From the NCBI GenBank assembly GCA_018668595.1, contig JABJCP010000031.1, positions 24,964 through 88,963 of the forward strand: a stretch of DNA of 64,000 nucleotides, written 5' to 3'. The notes below the pieces were generated by a model. The model had not been told where the DNA came from. It saw only the letters and a program-made list of their open reading frames with translations, and ran no database searches. This document shows positions 8,124 to 15,406 of this stretch, piece after piece. Each line of letters opens with the position of its first letter. The stretch's first letter is position 1. This DNA is from Candidatus Woesearchaeota archaeon (lineage in GTDB: Archaea > Nanobdellota > Nanobdellia > Woesearchaeales > UBA11576). A program made the translations under genes and the position numbers.

Positions 8124-8516
8124 ATGCCACATCAATGTGTTAGATGCAATATATTTTATGACGATGGAGCTAGTGAAATTCTCAAAGGTTGTAAATGCGG
8201 TTCTAGATTATTTTTTTATGTGCGAAAAGATGCTATTAAACGCGCTAAAGAATTAACAACAAATCTTACAGATAAAGATAAACATCAAATTGAAAAAGAT
8301 GTTTTAGATCTTGTTGATATTAGCGGGGATGAAACGCCTGTAATTTTAGATTTAGAAAGCGTTAGAATACTCGGCCCAGGAAAATTTGAATTAGATTTAG
8401 TTCAATTATTTAATAAAGATTATCCTTTGATTTACAAATTAGACGAAGGAAAATATGTAATTGACCTTGCAGAAACATTCAAACGACGAGAAGAATTATC
8501 TAAAAAAGATAAATAA
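8124..8516 (+). CDS. Zinc-ribbon protein, OapC/ArvC family
   Basis: 130 residues. The N-terminus MPHQCVRCN, the segment EILKGCKCGSRLFFYV and the C-terminal IRILGPGKFELDL-like strands fit the archaeal OapC/ArvC family. The CxxC and CxC pairs supply four zinc ligands. It completes the GTPase-DUF2073-zinc ribbon trio and lies 53 bases after the second gene. An AGAGGAAT site precedes the ATG. The function is unknown beyond the association with the small GTPase. Confidence 0.72.
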   Translation: MPHQCVRCNIFYDDGASEILKGCKCGSRLFFYVRKDAIKRAKELTTNLTDKDKHQIEKDVLDLVDISGDETPVILDLESVRILGPGKFELDLVQLFNKDYPLIYKLDEGKYVIDLAETFKRREELSKKDK

Positions 8517-8610
8517 TTAAAAATATTTTTTATTTCTAAGTAAAGTTCTAATTAATATTAATCAAAAAACACATATAATGCTAATTCCTTTTATAAACAA
8601 AAACAAAAAG

Positions 8611-8618
8611 TATTTAAA
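8611..8618 (+). promoter_or_regulatory. TATA box that fixes the start of the OB-fold gene
   Basis: AAAAAGTATTTAAAAG is centred 29 bases before the ATG at 8644. The longer reading frame from 8578 would place the promoter inside the coding region, so the downstream ATG is preferred. Confidence 0.6.
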
Positions 8619-8643
8619 AGAAACCTATAAATCTAGTAAGATC

Positions 8644-9120
8644 ATGAAAATAAACGAATTACAAGCAGGACAAGGAAAAATAGAAGTAGAATTAGCAGTT
8701 GTTGAAGTCAGTGACGTAAGAGAATTTGAAAAATTCGGAAAAACTGGTCGTGTAGCAAACGCTATTTGCAAAGATGAAACTGGACAAATCAAAATTAGTC
8801 TTTGGAATGAGCAAATCGATCAGGTTAAAATTGGCGACAGAATAAAAATTGAAAACGGCTATGTTAATGAATGGAAAGGTGAACTTCAATTATCAACAGG
8901 TAAGTTTGGAACACTTACTGTTTTAAGTGGAAGCGAACCAGTTAAAGAGAATACAGATGAAGGAGAGCATATCCTTACACAAGACGAGAAAACTGAAGAA
9001 GAAGTTGGCTTTGAATCTGGAGACAGTCCGAGTTTAGAAGAAAGTGAAACAGACGACGAAAAAAAAGAATCAGATGACGTTGACGCAGGCGGTCTTGAAG
9101 TAGAAGAAGAAAAGATATAA
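8644..9120 (+). CDS. OB-fold single-stranded nucleic-acid-binding protein (RPA/SSB-like)
   Basis: 158 residues from the chosen start. Residues 1-85 form an RPA-type OB fold (INELQAGQGKIEVELAVVEV, the EFEKFGKTGRVANAICKD strand, IKISLWNEQIDQVKIGD, and NGYVNEWKGELQLSTGKFG). Such proteins bind ssDNA or RNA. The rest is a highly acidic, probably disordered tail (EEE/DDE-rich), as in many single-stranded-DNA-binding proteins that recruit partners through an acidic tip. The track start at 8578 adds 22 residues that contain the promoter, so I use 8644 and expect a leaderless mRNA. It might have a telomere-like or tRNA-related role instead of a replication role; this cannot be resolved here. Confidence 0.75.
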   Translation: MKINELQAGQGKIEVELAVVEVSDVREFEKFGKTGRVANAICKDETGQIKISLWNEQIDQVKIGDRIKIENGYVNEWKGELQLSTGKFGTLTVLSGSEPVKENTDEGEHILTQDEKTEEEVGFESGDSPSLEESETDDEKKESDDVDAGGLEVEEEKI

Positions 9121-9220
9121 ATATATCATCTTAACTCTTTAAACATACAATAACTACTATACTTTCGAAGTATTAATTTTTAATCACAAGGGGCAGTAGC
9201 TCAATCTGGGAGAGCACTAG

Positions 9221-9243
9221 TTTGCGTTTTTTTGCAAAGTGAA
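9221..9243 (+). other. tRNA-Phe intron 1 (position 30/31)
   Basis: A 23-base intron. Central helix CACT (9215-9218) pairs with AGTG (9238-9241). The bulges are AG^T (9219-9221) and AA^A (9242-9244), and the intron itself closes as a TTGC/GCAA hairpin. The position inside the anticodon stem is non-canonical. Confidence 0.85.
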
Positions 9244-9250
9244 ACTGAAG

Positions 9251-9302
9251 AATTTTTTCCAGGTTTGTGATCTGATGAGGCTCAAGCCAATGAATTTCAG
9301 AG
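9251..9302 (+). other. tRNA-Phe intron 2 (canonical 37/38)
   Basis: A 52-base intron. Central helix CTGA (9245-9248) pairs with TCAG (9297-9300). The bulges are AG^A (9249-9251) and AG^A (9301-9303). The outer helix is the anticodon stem, whose first strand is complete only when intron 1 is gone. Confidence 0.85.
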
Positions 9303-9324
9303 ATCTAGGTGTTCCGGGTTCAAA

Positions 9325-9381
9325 TATTGGTTGTGGAAAAAGCTGCATACTTGCAAGCCATATCCTGCAACCTATTGAAAG
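9325..9381 (+). other. tRNA-Phe intron 3 (T-loop, 59/60)
   Basis: A 57-base intron. Central helix TTCA (9319-9322) pairs with TGAA (9376-9379). The bulges are AA^T (9323-9325) and AG^T (9380-9382), and the outer helix is the T stem CCGGG/CCCGG. Alternative cut positions leave a 9-base T loop and are less likely. Confidence 0.83.
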
Positions 9382-9467
9382 TCCCGGCTGCCCCACTTCT
9401 TTATTTTTTTATAAAATGTAGATATAGAATTTAAACTAAAATAATAAAGTATAAACCAATTAAAATA

Positions 9468-10397
9468 CTAATTATTTTCTTTCTCGACAAGCTCAGAAAA
9501 CGCATGGTTAATTGTTTGTTCATCCCAACCTAATCCAACCAAGTGTTGTTTAATTTGAACAGGGTGATAACCTTGGTTTTTTGTTTGTAAAATAAATGTT
9601 TTTAATTGATTTAATTTTTGTCTATGTGCAGTTATTTCTACTTCTTGTTTTTTAAGTTTATGTTGATGTTGTGTATGTAAAACAAGAATAGTTACACCAA
9701 CCATTACAAAAATAACCAAAAATAAATAAATTGCTAATGAGCTTAAAGTTTGAACTACTCCCGGACTTGATAAACTATGAGTCTCGTCTTGGAATCCTGT
9801 TTGTTCTAAATGAGATTGAAGTAATTTTTTTTCTGAATTTGATAAATCTTCTAAACAGCAAGATAAATCTGCATCAATAAGTTCTGCTGCAGATCCCATC
9901 ATTTCTACTGCACCACAAAACTTTTGTTTAAAATCATAATTACAAGTTATATCTCCTCCAGATTGAACAAATCTAGATTCTAAAATATAATATTTATTTC
10001 CTGCTCGACCAGATAGTAATACTCCTGGAGTAAATTTGGAGATGATTTCTGAAAACGCATCAAAATTATTGAATTTAATTATAAAATCTTCATTAGAAAT
10101 TCCGCTACAAAATACAGGTGCTTCATTAACAGACCAACCTGTTGTTCCTTTAACTGCGCTAAACCAGTTTTCTTGTTCACCACCAATACCAACACATAGA
10201 TTCATAGAATCTACATTTTTCATAAATGGTGATGCAGATAATGCTCCACCTAATTTCACACGAGCATCGGCTAAATTTGAGACTGCTTTTCCAGTTATTG
10301 TATGATCTGATTGTAAAATAAAATAGAGTCCTGCAACTAAAAATACTATGAACGCTAGATGAATAAAGAAATTCTTTGAAGTAGTCCCCTCTTTCAT
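9468..10397 (-). CDS. Membrane-anchored protein with ITGKAV motif, unknown function
   Basis: About 309 residues from the chosen start. A transmembrane segment near the N-terminus (LAFIVFLVAGLYFI) is followed by the ITGKAV motif that recurs in secreted and membrane proteins of Woesearchaeota-like genomes. Then comes an extracellular region with about six Cys residues, a second transmembrane segment (AIYLFLVIFVMVGVTILVL), a charged linker and a C-terminal helical domain (NQGYHPVQIKQHLVGLGWD) that resembles a small helix-turn-helix/UBA-like unit. Start: GAGGAAATGTT places the ribosome at the ATG of 10397; the track start at 10424 would include that site. I do not recognise a function. A surface protein with a cytoplasmic interaction domain is the best description. 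Confidence 0.65.
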   Translation of the reverse strand: MKEGTTSKNFFIHLAFIVFLVAGLYFILQSDHTITGKAVSNLADARVKLGGALSASPFMKNVDSMNLCVGIGGEQENWFSAVKGTTGWSVNEAPVFCSGISNEDFIIKFNNFDAFSEIISKFTPGVLLSGRAGNKYYILESRFVQSGGDITCNYDFKQKFCGAVEMMGSAAELIDADLSCCLEDLSNSEKKLLQSHLEQTGFQDETHSLSSPGVVQTLSSLAIYLFLVIFVMVGVTILVLHTQHQHKLKKQEVEITAHRQKLNQLKTFILQTKNQGYHPVQIKQHLVGLGWDEQTINHAFSELVEKENN

Positions 10398-10517
10398 AAC
10401 ATTTCCTCTTTTTTTATTGAACAAATTTTATTTTTATTAAACAAATTAAAAAATTATTAAACAATTAATAAACAATTATTAAAAAATTGTCAAAAAAATA
10501 TTAAAAACATAACCGCA

Positions 10518-12053
10518 TTATTTCTCTACTGCAGTTCCCAAGTTTTCAAAATCTTCTCCTGCAAAAAATAGATTTAATTTTTCATTAAGATCTTCAATTT
10601 TTACTCGTACTTGTTTTGCAGTATCTCTATTACGTAAAGTTAAAACTCCTTTCTCAAGAGTATCAAAGTCAACAGTTACACAAATAGGAGTTCCAATTTC
10701 ATCCATTCGAGCATATCGACGACCTACAGATCCACTTTTATCATAAAAGCAATTGAAATTATTTTTTACAGTCGCAAACACTTCTCTTGCTTTATCTTGT
10801 AATTTATTAATTAAAGGTAGTACTGCTACTTGCACAGGTGCGATTTTAGGATTTAATTTGAGTACAGTTACTTCATTTCCTTTTTCATCTTTTCTTGTCG
10901 AATATGCATCAAACATAAAAACTAAAAATGCGCGGTCTACACCAAGACTTGGTTCTGCAACAACAAAAGGAACTACTTTTTTCTTTGTTTCCTCGTCAAA
11001 GATGCTCATATCTTTTTTACTGTGTTTCATGTGTTGTTGTAAATCAAAATCACTTCTGTCTGCTATTCCTTGTAGTTCTTTCCATCCAAATGGAAATTTA
11101 TATTCTAAGTCCCAACAATCTGAACTGTAGTGAGCCATTTCATCTTTTCTGTGTTGTCTAATTCTAAAGTTTTCTTTGCACGCTCCAAGTTCTTCAAACC
11201 ATTTTGTTTCTGTTACAAGCCAAAATGCGTGCCAACCATTTGTTATAATTCCTTTTTCAAGTGCAACTGAAGCTTTCATCAAAACAGGTTCTTTTTCATT
11301 CTCTTGCATTTCTGCAGAATAAACTAATAATTCATAATCTTTTATTTCGTCGACGTATGGACATTCTTTTTCTTTATCAGGATGTACAAAATATTCTATT
11401 TCCATCTGTTCAAACTCTCTCAAACGGAATAAAAAGTTTCGTGGAGCAATTTCATTTCTAAATGCTTTTCCCATTTGTGCAATTCCAAAGGGTAATTTTA
11501 AACGAGAAGTTTCTACTACATTTTTAAAATTTGCAAAAATCAATTGTGCTGTTTCTCCTCTAAGATATGCTACTGCTTTATCTCCTTCTACAGGTCCAAC
11601 AAATGTTTTGAATAATAAATTAAAAACTTTACAATCTCCAAGTTCGTCACTTCCACATTTTGTACACTTAACATCTTTTTCTTTTATTAATTTATCAAAA
11701 TCTTCAGATGATAATCCTTCTGCCTGAACACCTAATTGATCTTCAACAATATGATCTGCGCGCATATTTTCATTACATTTTTTACATGCAACCATCACAT
11801 CTCCAAATCCACCAACATGTCCTGATGCTACCCATACCTTAGGATTACAAATTATACTACCATCAATTCCTACCATATCTTCTTTATCTTGTACATGATA
11901 TTTCCACCAAGAGTTCATTATATTTCTTTTTAGTTGAGCTCCTAATGGTCCATAATCAAAGAATCCTGAAAAACCACCATAAATTTCACTGCTAGGATAT
12001 ACAAATCCTTTTTTCTTACAAAACACTGCCATTTCGTCTATATTTATTGCCAT
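10518..12053 (-). CDS. glyS: Glycyl-tRNA synthetase (class II, alpha-2 type)
   Basis: 511 residues. It charges tRNA-Gly. Family features in order: the N-terminal FVYPSSEIYGGFSGFFDYGPLG block, a zinc-binding insert (CKKCNENM...CTKCGSDELGD), class II motif 2 FRNEIAPRNFLFRLREFEQ, motif 3 around SLGVDRAFL, and a HGTP anticodon-binding domain at the C-terminus (KIAPVQVAVLP, then GRRYARMDEIGTP). Length and order match the archaeal/eukaryotic/short bacterial GlyRS. The start at 12053 gives the expected MAINIDEMAVFCKKKGF N-terminus. It is a single gene, downstream of and codirectional with RfcL. Confidence 0.93.
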   Translation of the reverse strand: MAINIDEMAVFCKKKGFVYPSSEIYGGFSGFFDYGPLGAQLKRNIMNSWWKYHVQDKEDMVGIDGSIICNPKVWVASGHVGGFGDVMVACKKCNENMRADHIVEDQLGVQAEGLSSEDFDKLIKEKDVKCTKCGSDELGDCKVFNLLFKTFVGPVEGDKAVAYLRGETAQLIFANFKNVVETSRLKLPFGIAQMGKAFRNEIAPRNFLFRLREFEQMEIEYFVHPDKEKECPYVDEIKDYELLVYSAEMQENEKEPVLMKASVALEKGIITNGWHAFWLVTETKWFEELGACKENFRIRQHRKDEMAHYSSDCWDLEYKFPFGWKELQGIADRSDFDLQQHMKHSKKDMSIFDEETKKKVVPFVVAEPSLGVDRAFLVFMFDAYSTRKDEKGNEVTVLKLNPKIAPVQVAVLPLINKLQDKAREVFATVKNNFNCFYDKSGSVGRRYARMDEIGTPICVTVDFDTLEKGVLTLRNRDTAKQVRVKIEDLNEKLNLFFAGEDFENLGTAVEK

Positions 12054-12216
12054 CGTTTACACCTATTAATTTATAATCAATTTACAACTAGTTCTATATC
12101 TCTTAGTTCTATCTCTCTTTATAGATTAAATATAACTTTTTATTTATATAGTTTATGTTAAATGAACTTAAATAAACATTAGAATTAATTATTACTTAAT
12201 TAAATTAACAAATAAT

Positions 12217-13440
12217 TTATTTAACCAACCACGCAACTTCATCTGCACCAAGTTCATACTTTTCAGCAAAATCTGCTCTTAATCCTTGATCTTTTTTCAT
12301 CATAAATTGCATGTAAGGTAAAACATCTTGAATAACTCTTCGCTTTGAAGTGTGCATCATCGAAGCAAGTTTTTCTGATATTGCAATTCTTTTTTGATAT
12401 TTCATTTTTGCTTGCCATAATTTCAAAAGACGCATTGTTGGTTTGTATTGTACAAATTTTTTGTATTTTTCTTTTTTTGAAAGTGCAACCCCTCCTGTCA
12501 AATACGCATTTACATAAACTAAAAATCGCCAATGCTGCCATCGTCTTATTCTTCGATTCATTATATCTGCTTTACTCATCCAATCATAAGCATTGGCCAA
12601 GTCTTCAGGTTCAGTATATTCATTAGGTAGGTTCTCGTCGAGCCATAACATTAATTGATTCAGATCTTCATCTACTTTATTCATAGCACTTAATGCTAAG
12701 TTTATATCAGTGGTTTTTAAAATTATAAGTAATGCATCTACTATTGATTGTTTTTGTAATCTCTCAGATAATTCATCTAATTCCCCTTTATTTAACCTGC
12801 CATCAGATGATAATATTTGCAAATCATTAATAGCTGCTCTAAGATCTCCTCCTGCTCGCCGAGCTAAAGCATCAATATCCTCTGGCACATATTCAATGTT
12901 TTCTAAATCTGCTATTTTTTTCAAAATAGATGAGATTGATCTATATTCTAAAATATTAAATTCTACTAATTCACAGATTTTTCTCATTGCTTTCATTTTT
13001 TGATCATAAGGATTTTCTCCAACAACTATTATGGGAAATGAACTTTTTTCAATAACTTTACTTAATTCTAATAATCCTCCTCTGTCTTTTGTTCCAGAAA
13101 TTCCATCTACTTCATCAACAAGTATTAATTTTCCACGAGCAAATAAACTCATTTGTTGTGTTGCACTTCCTAGAATTGAAGAAATATGATCTTTATTTCT
13201 AAAGTCACTTGCATTTAATTCAATAATTTCCAACTCAAGATCTTTTGCTATCGCATATACTGATACTGTTTTTCCACATCCTGGCGGACCATATAGAAAC
13301 ATTGCTTTTTTTCCACTTGATTTTACTTTAAATTTTTCAACAAAATCTTTGAGCCGTCCAACTGCAGTATCTTGCCCTACAACATCAGAACAATTAGCAG
13401 GAATATATTTCAAAATCCAGGGTTTATCATATTTTCGCAT
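12217..13440 (-). CDS. rfcL: Replication factor C large subunit (clamp loader)
   Basis: 407 residues from the preferred start. RfcL opens and loads the PCNA sliding clamp with RfcS. The sequence has PWILKYIPANCSDVVGQ, Walker A GPPGCGKT, Walker B LILVDEVDGI, sensor 1 IVVGENPYD (ENPYD is typical of archaeal RfcL), sensor 2 GGDLRAAINDLQ and a C-terminal collar helix bundle. It lacks the long Lys-rich PIP-box tail seen in some archaeal RfcL. The track start (13491) adds 17 residues with no homology; the ATG at 13440 gives the family-like MRKYDKPWILKY and is preferred. No RfcS is in the window. Confidence 0.9.
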   Translation of the reverse strand: MRKYDKPWILKYIPANCSDVVGQDTAVGRLKDFVEKFKVKSSGKKAMFLYGPPGCGKTVSVYAIAKDLELEIIELNASDFRNKDHISSILGSATQQMSLFARGKLILVDEVDGISGTKDRGGLLELSKVIEKSSFPIIVVGENPYDQKMKAMRKICELVEFNILEYRSISSILKKIADLENIEYVPEDIDALARRAGGDLRAAINDLQILSSDGRLNKGELDELSERLQKQSIVDALLIILKTTDINLALSAMNKVDEDLNQLMLWLDENLPNEYTEPEDLANAYDWMSKADIMNRRIRRWQHWRFLVYVNAYLTGGVALSKKEKYKKFVQYKPTMRLLKLWQAKMKYQKRIAISEKLASMMHTSKRRVIQDVLPYMQFMMKKDQGLRADFAEKYELGADEVAWLVK

Positions 13441-13530
13441 TTTATAATATAATAAAATATAGACTTGTTTATTAATTTTAGTATTGTTCAATATAAGACT
13501 AAATCATTAAAAAAAAATGTTAAACTTATT

Positions 13531-14469
13531 CTAATTTCCCAAATAATAAGGCATTTCTTGTCCACAGGCTTTTGATGCTATCTGACTCCCTAAATGTCCG
13601 CATGCTTCTAAATGAATTCCTTGTACATAACCAAAAAGAAATCCTGCAGCATATGAATCTCCTGCACCAGTTGTATTAACAACCTTAACAGGATATATAG
13701 GAATTTCAAAACTTAGACCCTTGTTCAAAACCACGCTTCCTTTTTTTCCTTTTTTAAAAAGTGTGATTTCACAAAGTTTACTTAATTCTTGTACAGCTTT
13801 TTCGGGTTCCACACCAACAAGTGCTTCTGCTTCTTCTTCGGTTACAAATAAAATATCAATATAATTATTAATTAAATGATCAATATTTTTTTTCTCAACT
13901 TCAACTACATTTTCAGCAGCTAAATCAAAACTTATTTTCGCACCAACTGATTTTGCATATTCTATTGCAGCCATTACTTTATCTGGTCGAGATAATAATT
14001 CATATCCAGATGTGTGAAAGATTTTGGTAAAATTCATCTGAGAAATATCAAATCCATAAGTTTCTGCTTGGCCCATATCAACCATCATGCTTCTTTCTCC
14101 ATCAGGAGTTATTAATGCATAACAAATACCGCTCCTTCCAGAGGTTATATCAAAACAATTATCAACTCCTATTGAGTTTAAATTTTTAATATAGTGTTTA
14201 CCAACTAAATCAGTTCCTAAACTTCCAAATAATCCACAATGTAATCCTAAATTAGAAGCTCCGCGAATTGTATTTGCAGGTGATCCTCCCGGAACTAGAA
14301 CTTTTTCTTTCTCTTCAATAAAATCTAAAAAACTGTTCAAATCAATATGTCTTTTTCTATTAAATGCTCCTTTTTTAAATCCTACATAATGAAGTTCTGC
14401 ATCAGTAACTGTAATAATGCAATCAGTTACTGCATTTGCAAGACCTACTAAATCTAATATTTTTTTCAT
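13531..14469 (-). CDS. PfkB-family carbohydrate/nucleoside kinase
   Basis: 312 residues. A ribokinase-fold enzyme that phosphorylates a sugar or nucleoside with ATP. Signature 1 is seen as PGGSPANTIRG with GLFGSLGTDLVGKHY, and signature 2 as VNTTGAGDSYAAGFLFGY, which holds the catalytic Asp. The adenosine-kinase-like GERSMMVDMGQA segment suggests a nucleoside or sugar-nucleoside substrate. The window also encodes a RuBisCO; in archaea such enzymes work in nucleotide salvage, where PfkB kinases act on nucleosides or ribose-1-phosphate. That link is an inference. The exact substrate cannot be read from the sequence. Confidence 0.82.
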   Translation of the reverse strand: MKKILDLVGLANAVTDCIITVTDAELHYVGFKKGAFNRKRHIDLNSFLDFIEEKEKVLVPGGSPANTIRGASNLGLHCGLFGSLGTDLVGKHYIKNLNSIGVDNCFDITSGRSGICYALITPDGERSMMVDMGQAETYGFDISQMNFTKIFHTSGYELLSRPDKVMAAIEYAKSVGAKISFDLAAENVVEVEKKNIDHLINNYIDILFVTEEEAEALVGVEPEKAVQELSKLCEITLFKKGKKGSVVLNKGLSFEIPIYPVKVVNTTGAGDSYAAGFLFGYVQGIHLEACGHLGSQIASKACGQEMPYYLGN

Positions 14470-14654
14470 CTATATCCCTCTATCTCAACAATAGTTTAAT
14501 AATACTAAGAACCTCTTTTTTGTTAACATAACCATCTACACTAATTAAAATTTAGGTATTAGAGTTTATAAGGTTTACTATATTTTATCATGTTTAATAC
14601 ATAAAAACACAATATAACTAAAAACAAAAAAATCAAAAAAAACTAAAACTGATA

Positions 14655-15239
14655 TTAGACCTTTCTTTCAACATAATTAACCAATGTTCTAATATCCATT
14701 CCAGTACTTCCAATTAAAGGAGTTAAAACATTAAAATAAGATCCTACAGCATAATGTCTAAACGGCAATCCTGTTATGTGTTTTAAACTTCCTGTCCTTC
14801 TTTTCTGACCTACCACTAGATAGCCTCCTTTAAAATTGGCTACAAATGGAACAATATAAACCCCTATTTCTTTTTGAGGTATGTAAAAATAAGTTACATT
14901 TGCCATAGTTTCAAAAGTCTTAAATCCCTTGCCAATCTTTTCGACAGCTTCTTTAAGTTTTCCTACTATAAACTGCTGAGGTTTAAAATCCAAATCAGAT
15001 TCAGAACCAGATCCAAATTCATCAGCCATATAATTTTTACAAGCGACTAGAATATGATTAGAATTATTACTTTTTTCAAGACCATATTGGTTTATTTCAG
15101 CTATAATTTCGCTCTTACGTTTGCGCATTTTACTAAAATCTTTTTCGATATGCTTGGATCTTGACCCTAACCACCAGAAAAAAGCTATTGATAAAGCAAT
15201 AGCAACCAATAAATAATAAATACCACTTACTGTAGCCAT
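14655..15239 (-). CDS. Single-pass membrane protein of unknown function
   Basis: 194 residues. One N-terminal transmembrane helix (YYLLVAIALSIAFFWWL) is followed by a basic stretch and a soluble domain of about 150 residues with alternating strands (VTYFYIPQKEIGVYIVPFV, GGYLVVGQKRR). There are no catalytic motifs I recognise. The topology suggests an N-terminal anchor with a cytoplasmic domain. It lies divergently from valS and shares its promoter region. Confidence 0.55.
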   Translation of the reverse strand: MATVSGIYYLLVAIALSIAFFWWLGSRSKHIEKDFSKMRKRKSEIIAEINQYGLEKSNNSNHILVACKNYMADEFGSGSESDLDFKPQQFIVGKLKEAVEKIGKGFKTFETMANVTYFYIPQKEIGVYIVPFVANFKGGYLVVGQKRRTGSLKHITGLPFRHYAVGSYFNVLTPLIGSTGMDIRTLVNYVERKV

Positions 15240-15373
15240 ATAATCACCTATTTTATTTTATAAATATAATGAACTAGTTTAATTACAACAAATATAACTA
15301 TTTAAACATTTCTTAAACCAATCATAATATTACTAATATAAATATACAATACAAATATGCAATTCACCTAAAC

Positions 15374-15383
15374 TTTTATAAAC
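15374..15383 (+). promoter_or_regulatory. TATA box of valS
   Basis: AACTTTTATAAAC is centred about 28 bases before the ATG at 15407, so the valS mRNA is probably leaderless. Confidence 0.6.
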
Positions 15384-15406
15384 AATATCCTATCTCTGAA
15401 CTTAAA

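Larger units (their letters stand above)
9190..9395 (+). tRNA. tRNA-Phe(GAA) gene interrupted by three introns
   Basis: Acceptor GGGGCAG (9190-9196) pairs fully with CTGCCCC (9388-9394), and A73 is at 9395. The D arm is GCTC/GAGC. Removing 9221-9243, 9251-9302 and 9325-9381 leaves a 74-base tRNA with anticodon stem CTAGA/TCTAG, loop CTGAAGA (anticodon GAA), variable loop GTGTT and T arm CCGGG-TTCAAAT-CCCGG. Every junction fits an archaeal bulge-helix-bulge: a 4-bp central helix flanked by 3-base bulges cut after the second base. CCA is not encoded. The arms closely resemble other archaeal tRNA-Phe genes. A Cys reading (GCA) was rejected because it leaves a mismatch in the stem and the wrong discriminator. 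Confidence 0.9.

Noticed and set aside
9215-9310. tRNA-Cys(GCA) or tRNA-Arg(GCG) reading of the same locus
   Set aside because: Reading through CTAGTTTGC gives a T-T mismatch in the anticodon stem and A73 where Cys needs U73. The Phe reading restores a full stem, a CTGAAGA loop and three BHB junctions.
9239-9421. 60-residue ORF on the plus strand
   Set aside because: It lies within the tRNA gene and its introns; there is no ribosome site or family resemblance.
10753-11461. Several ORFs antisense to the GlyRS gene
   Set aside because: Shadow frames of a conserved synthetase.
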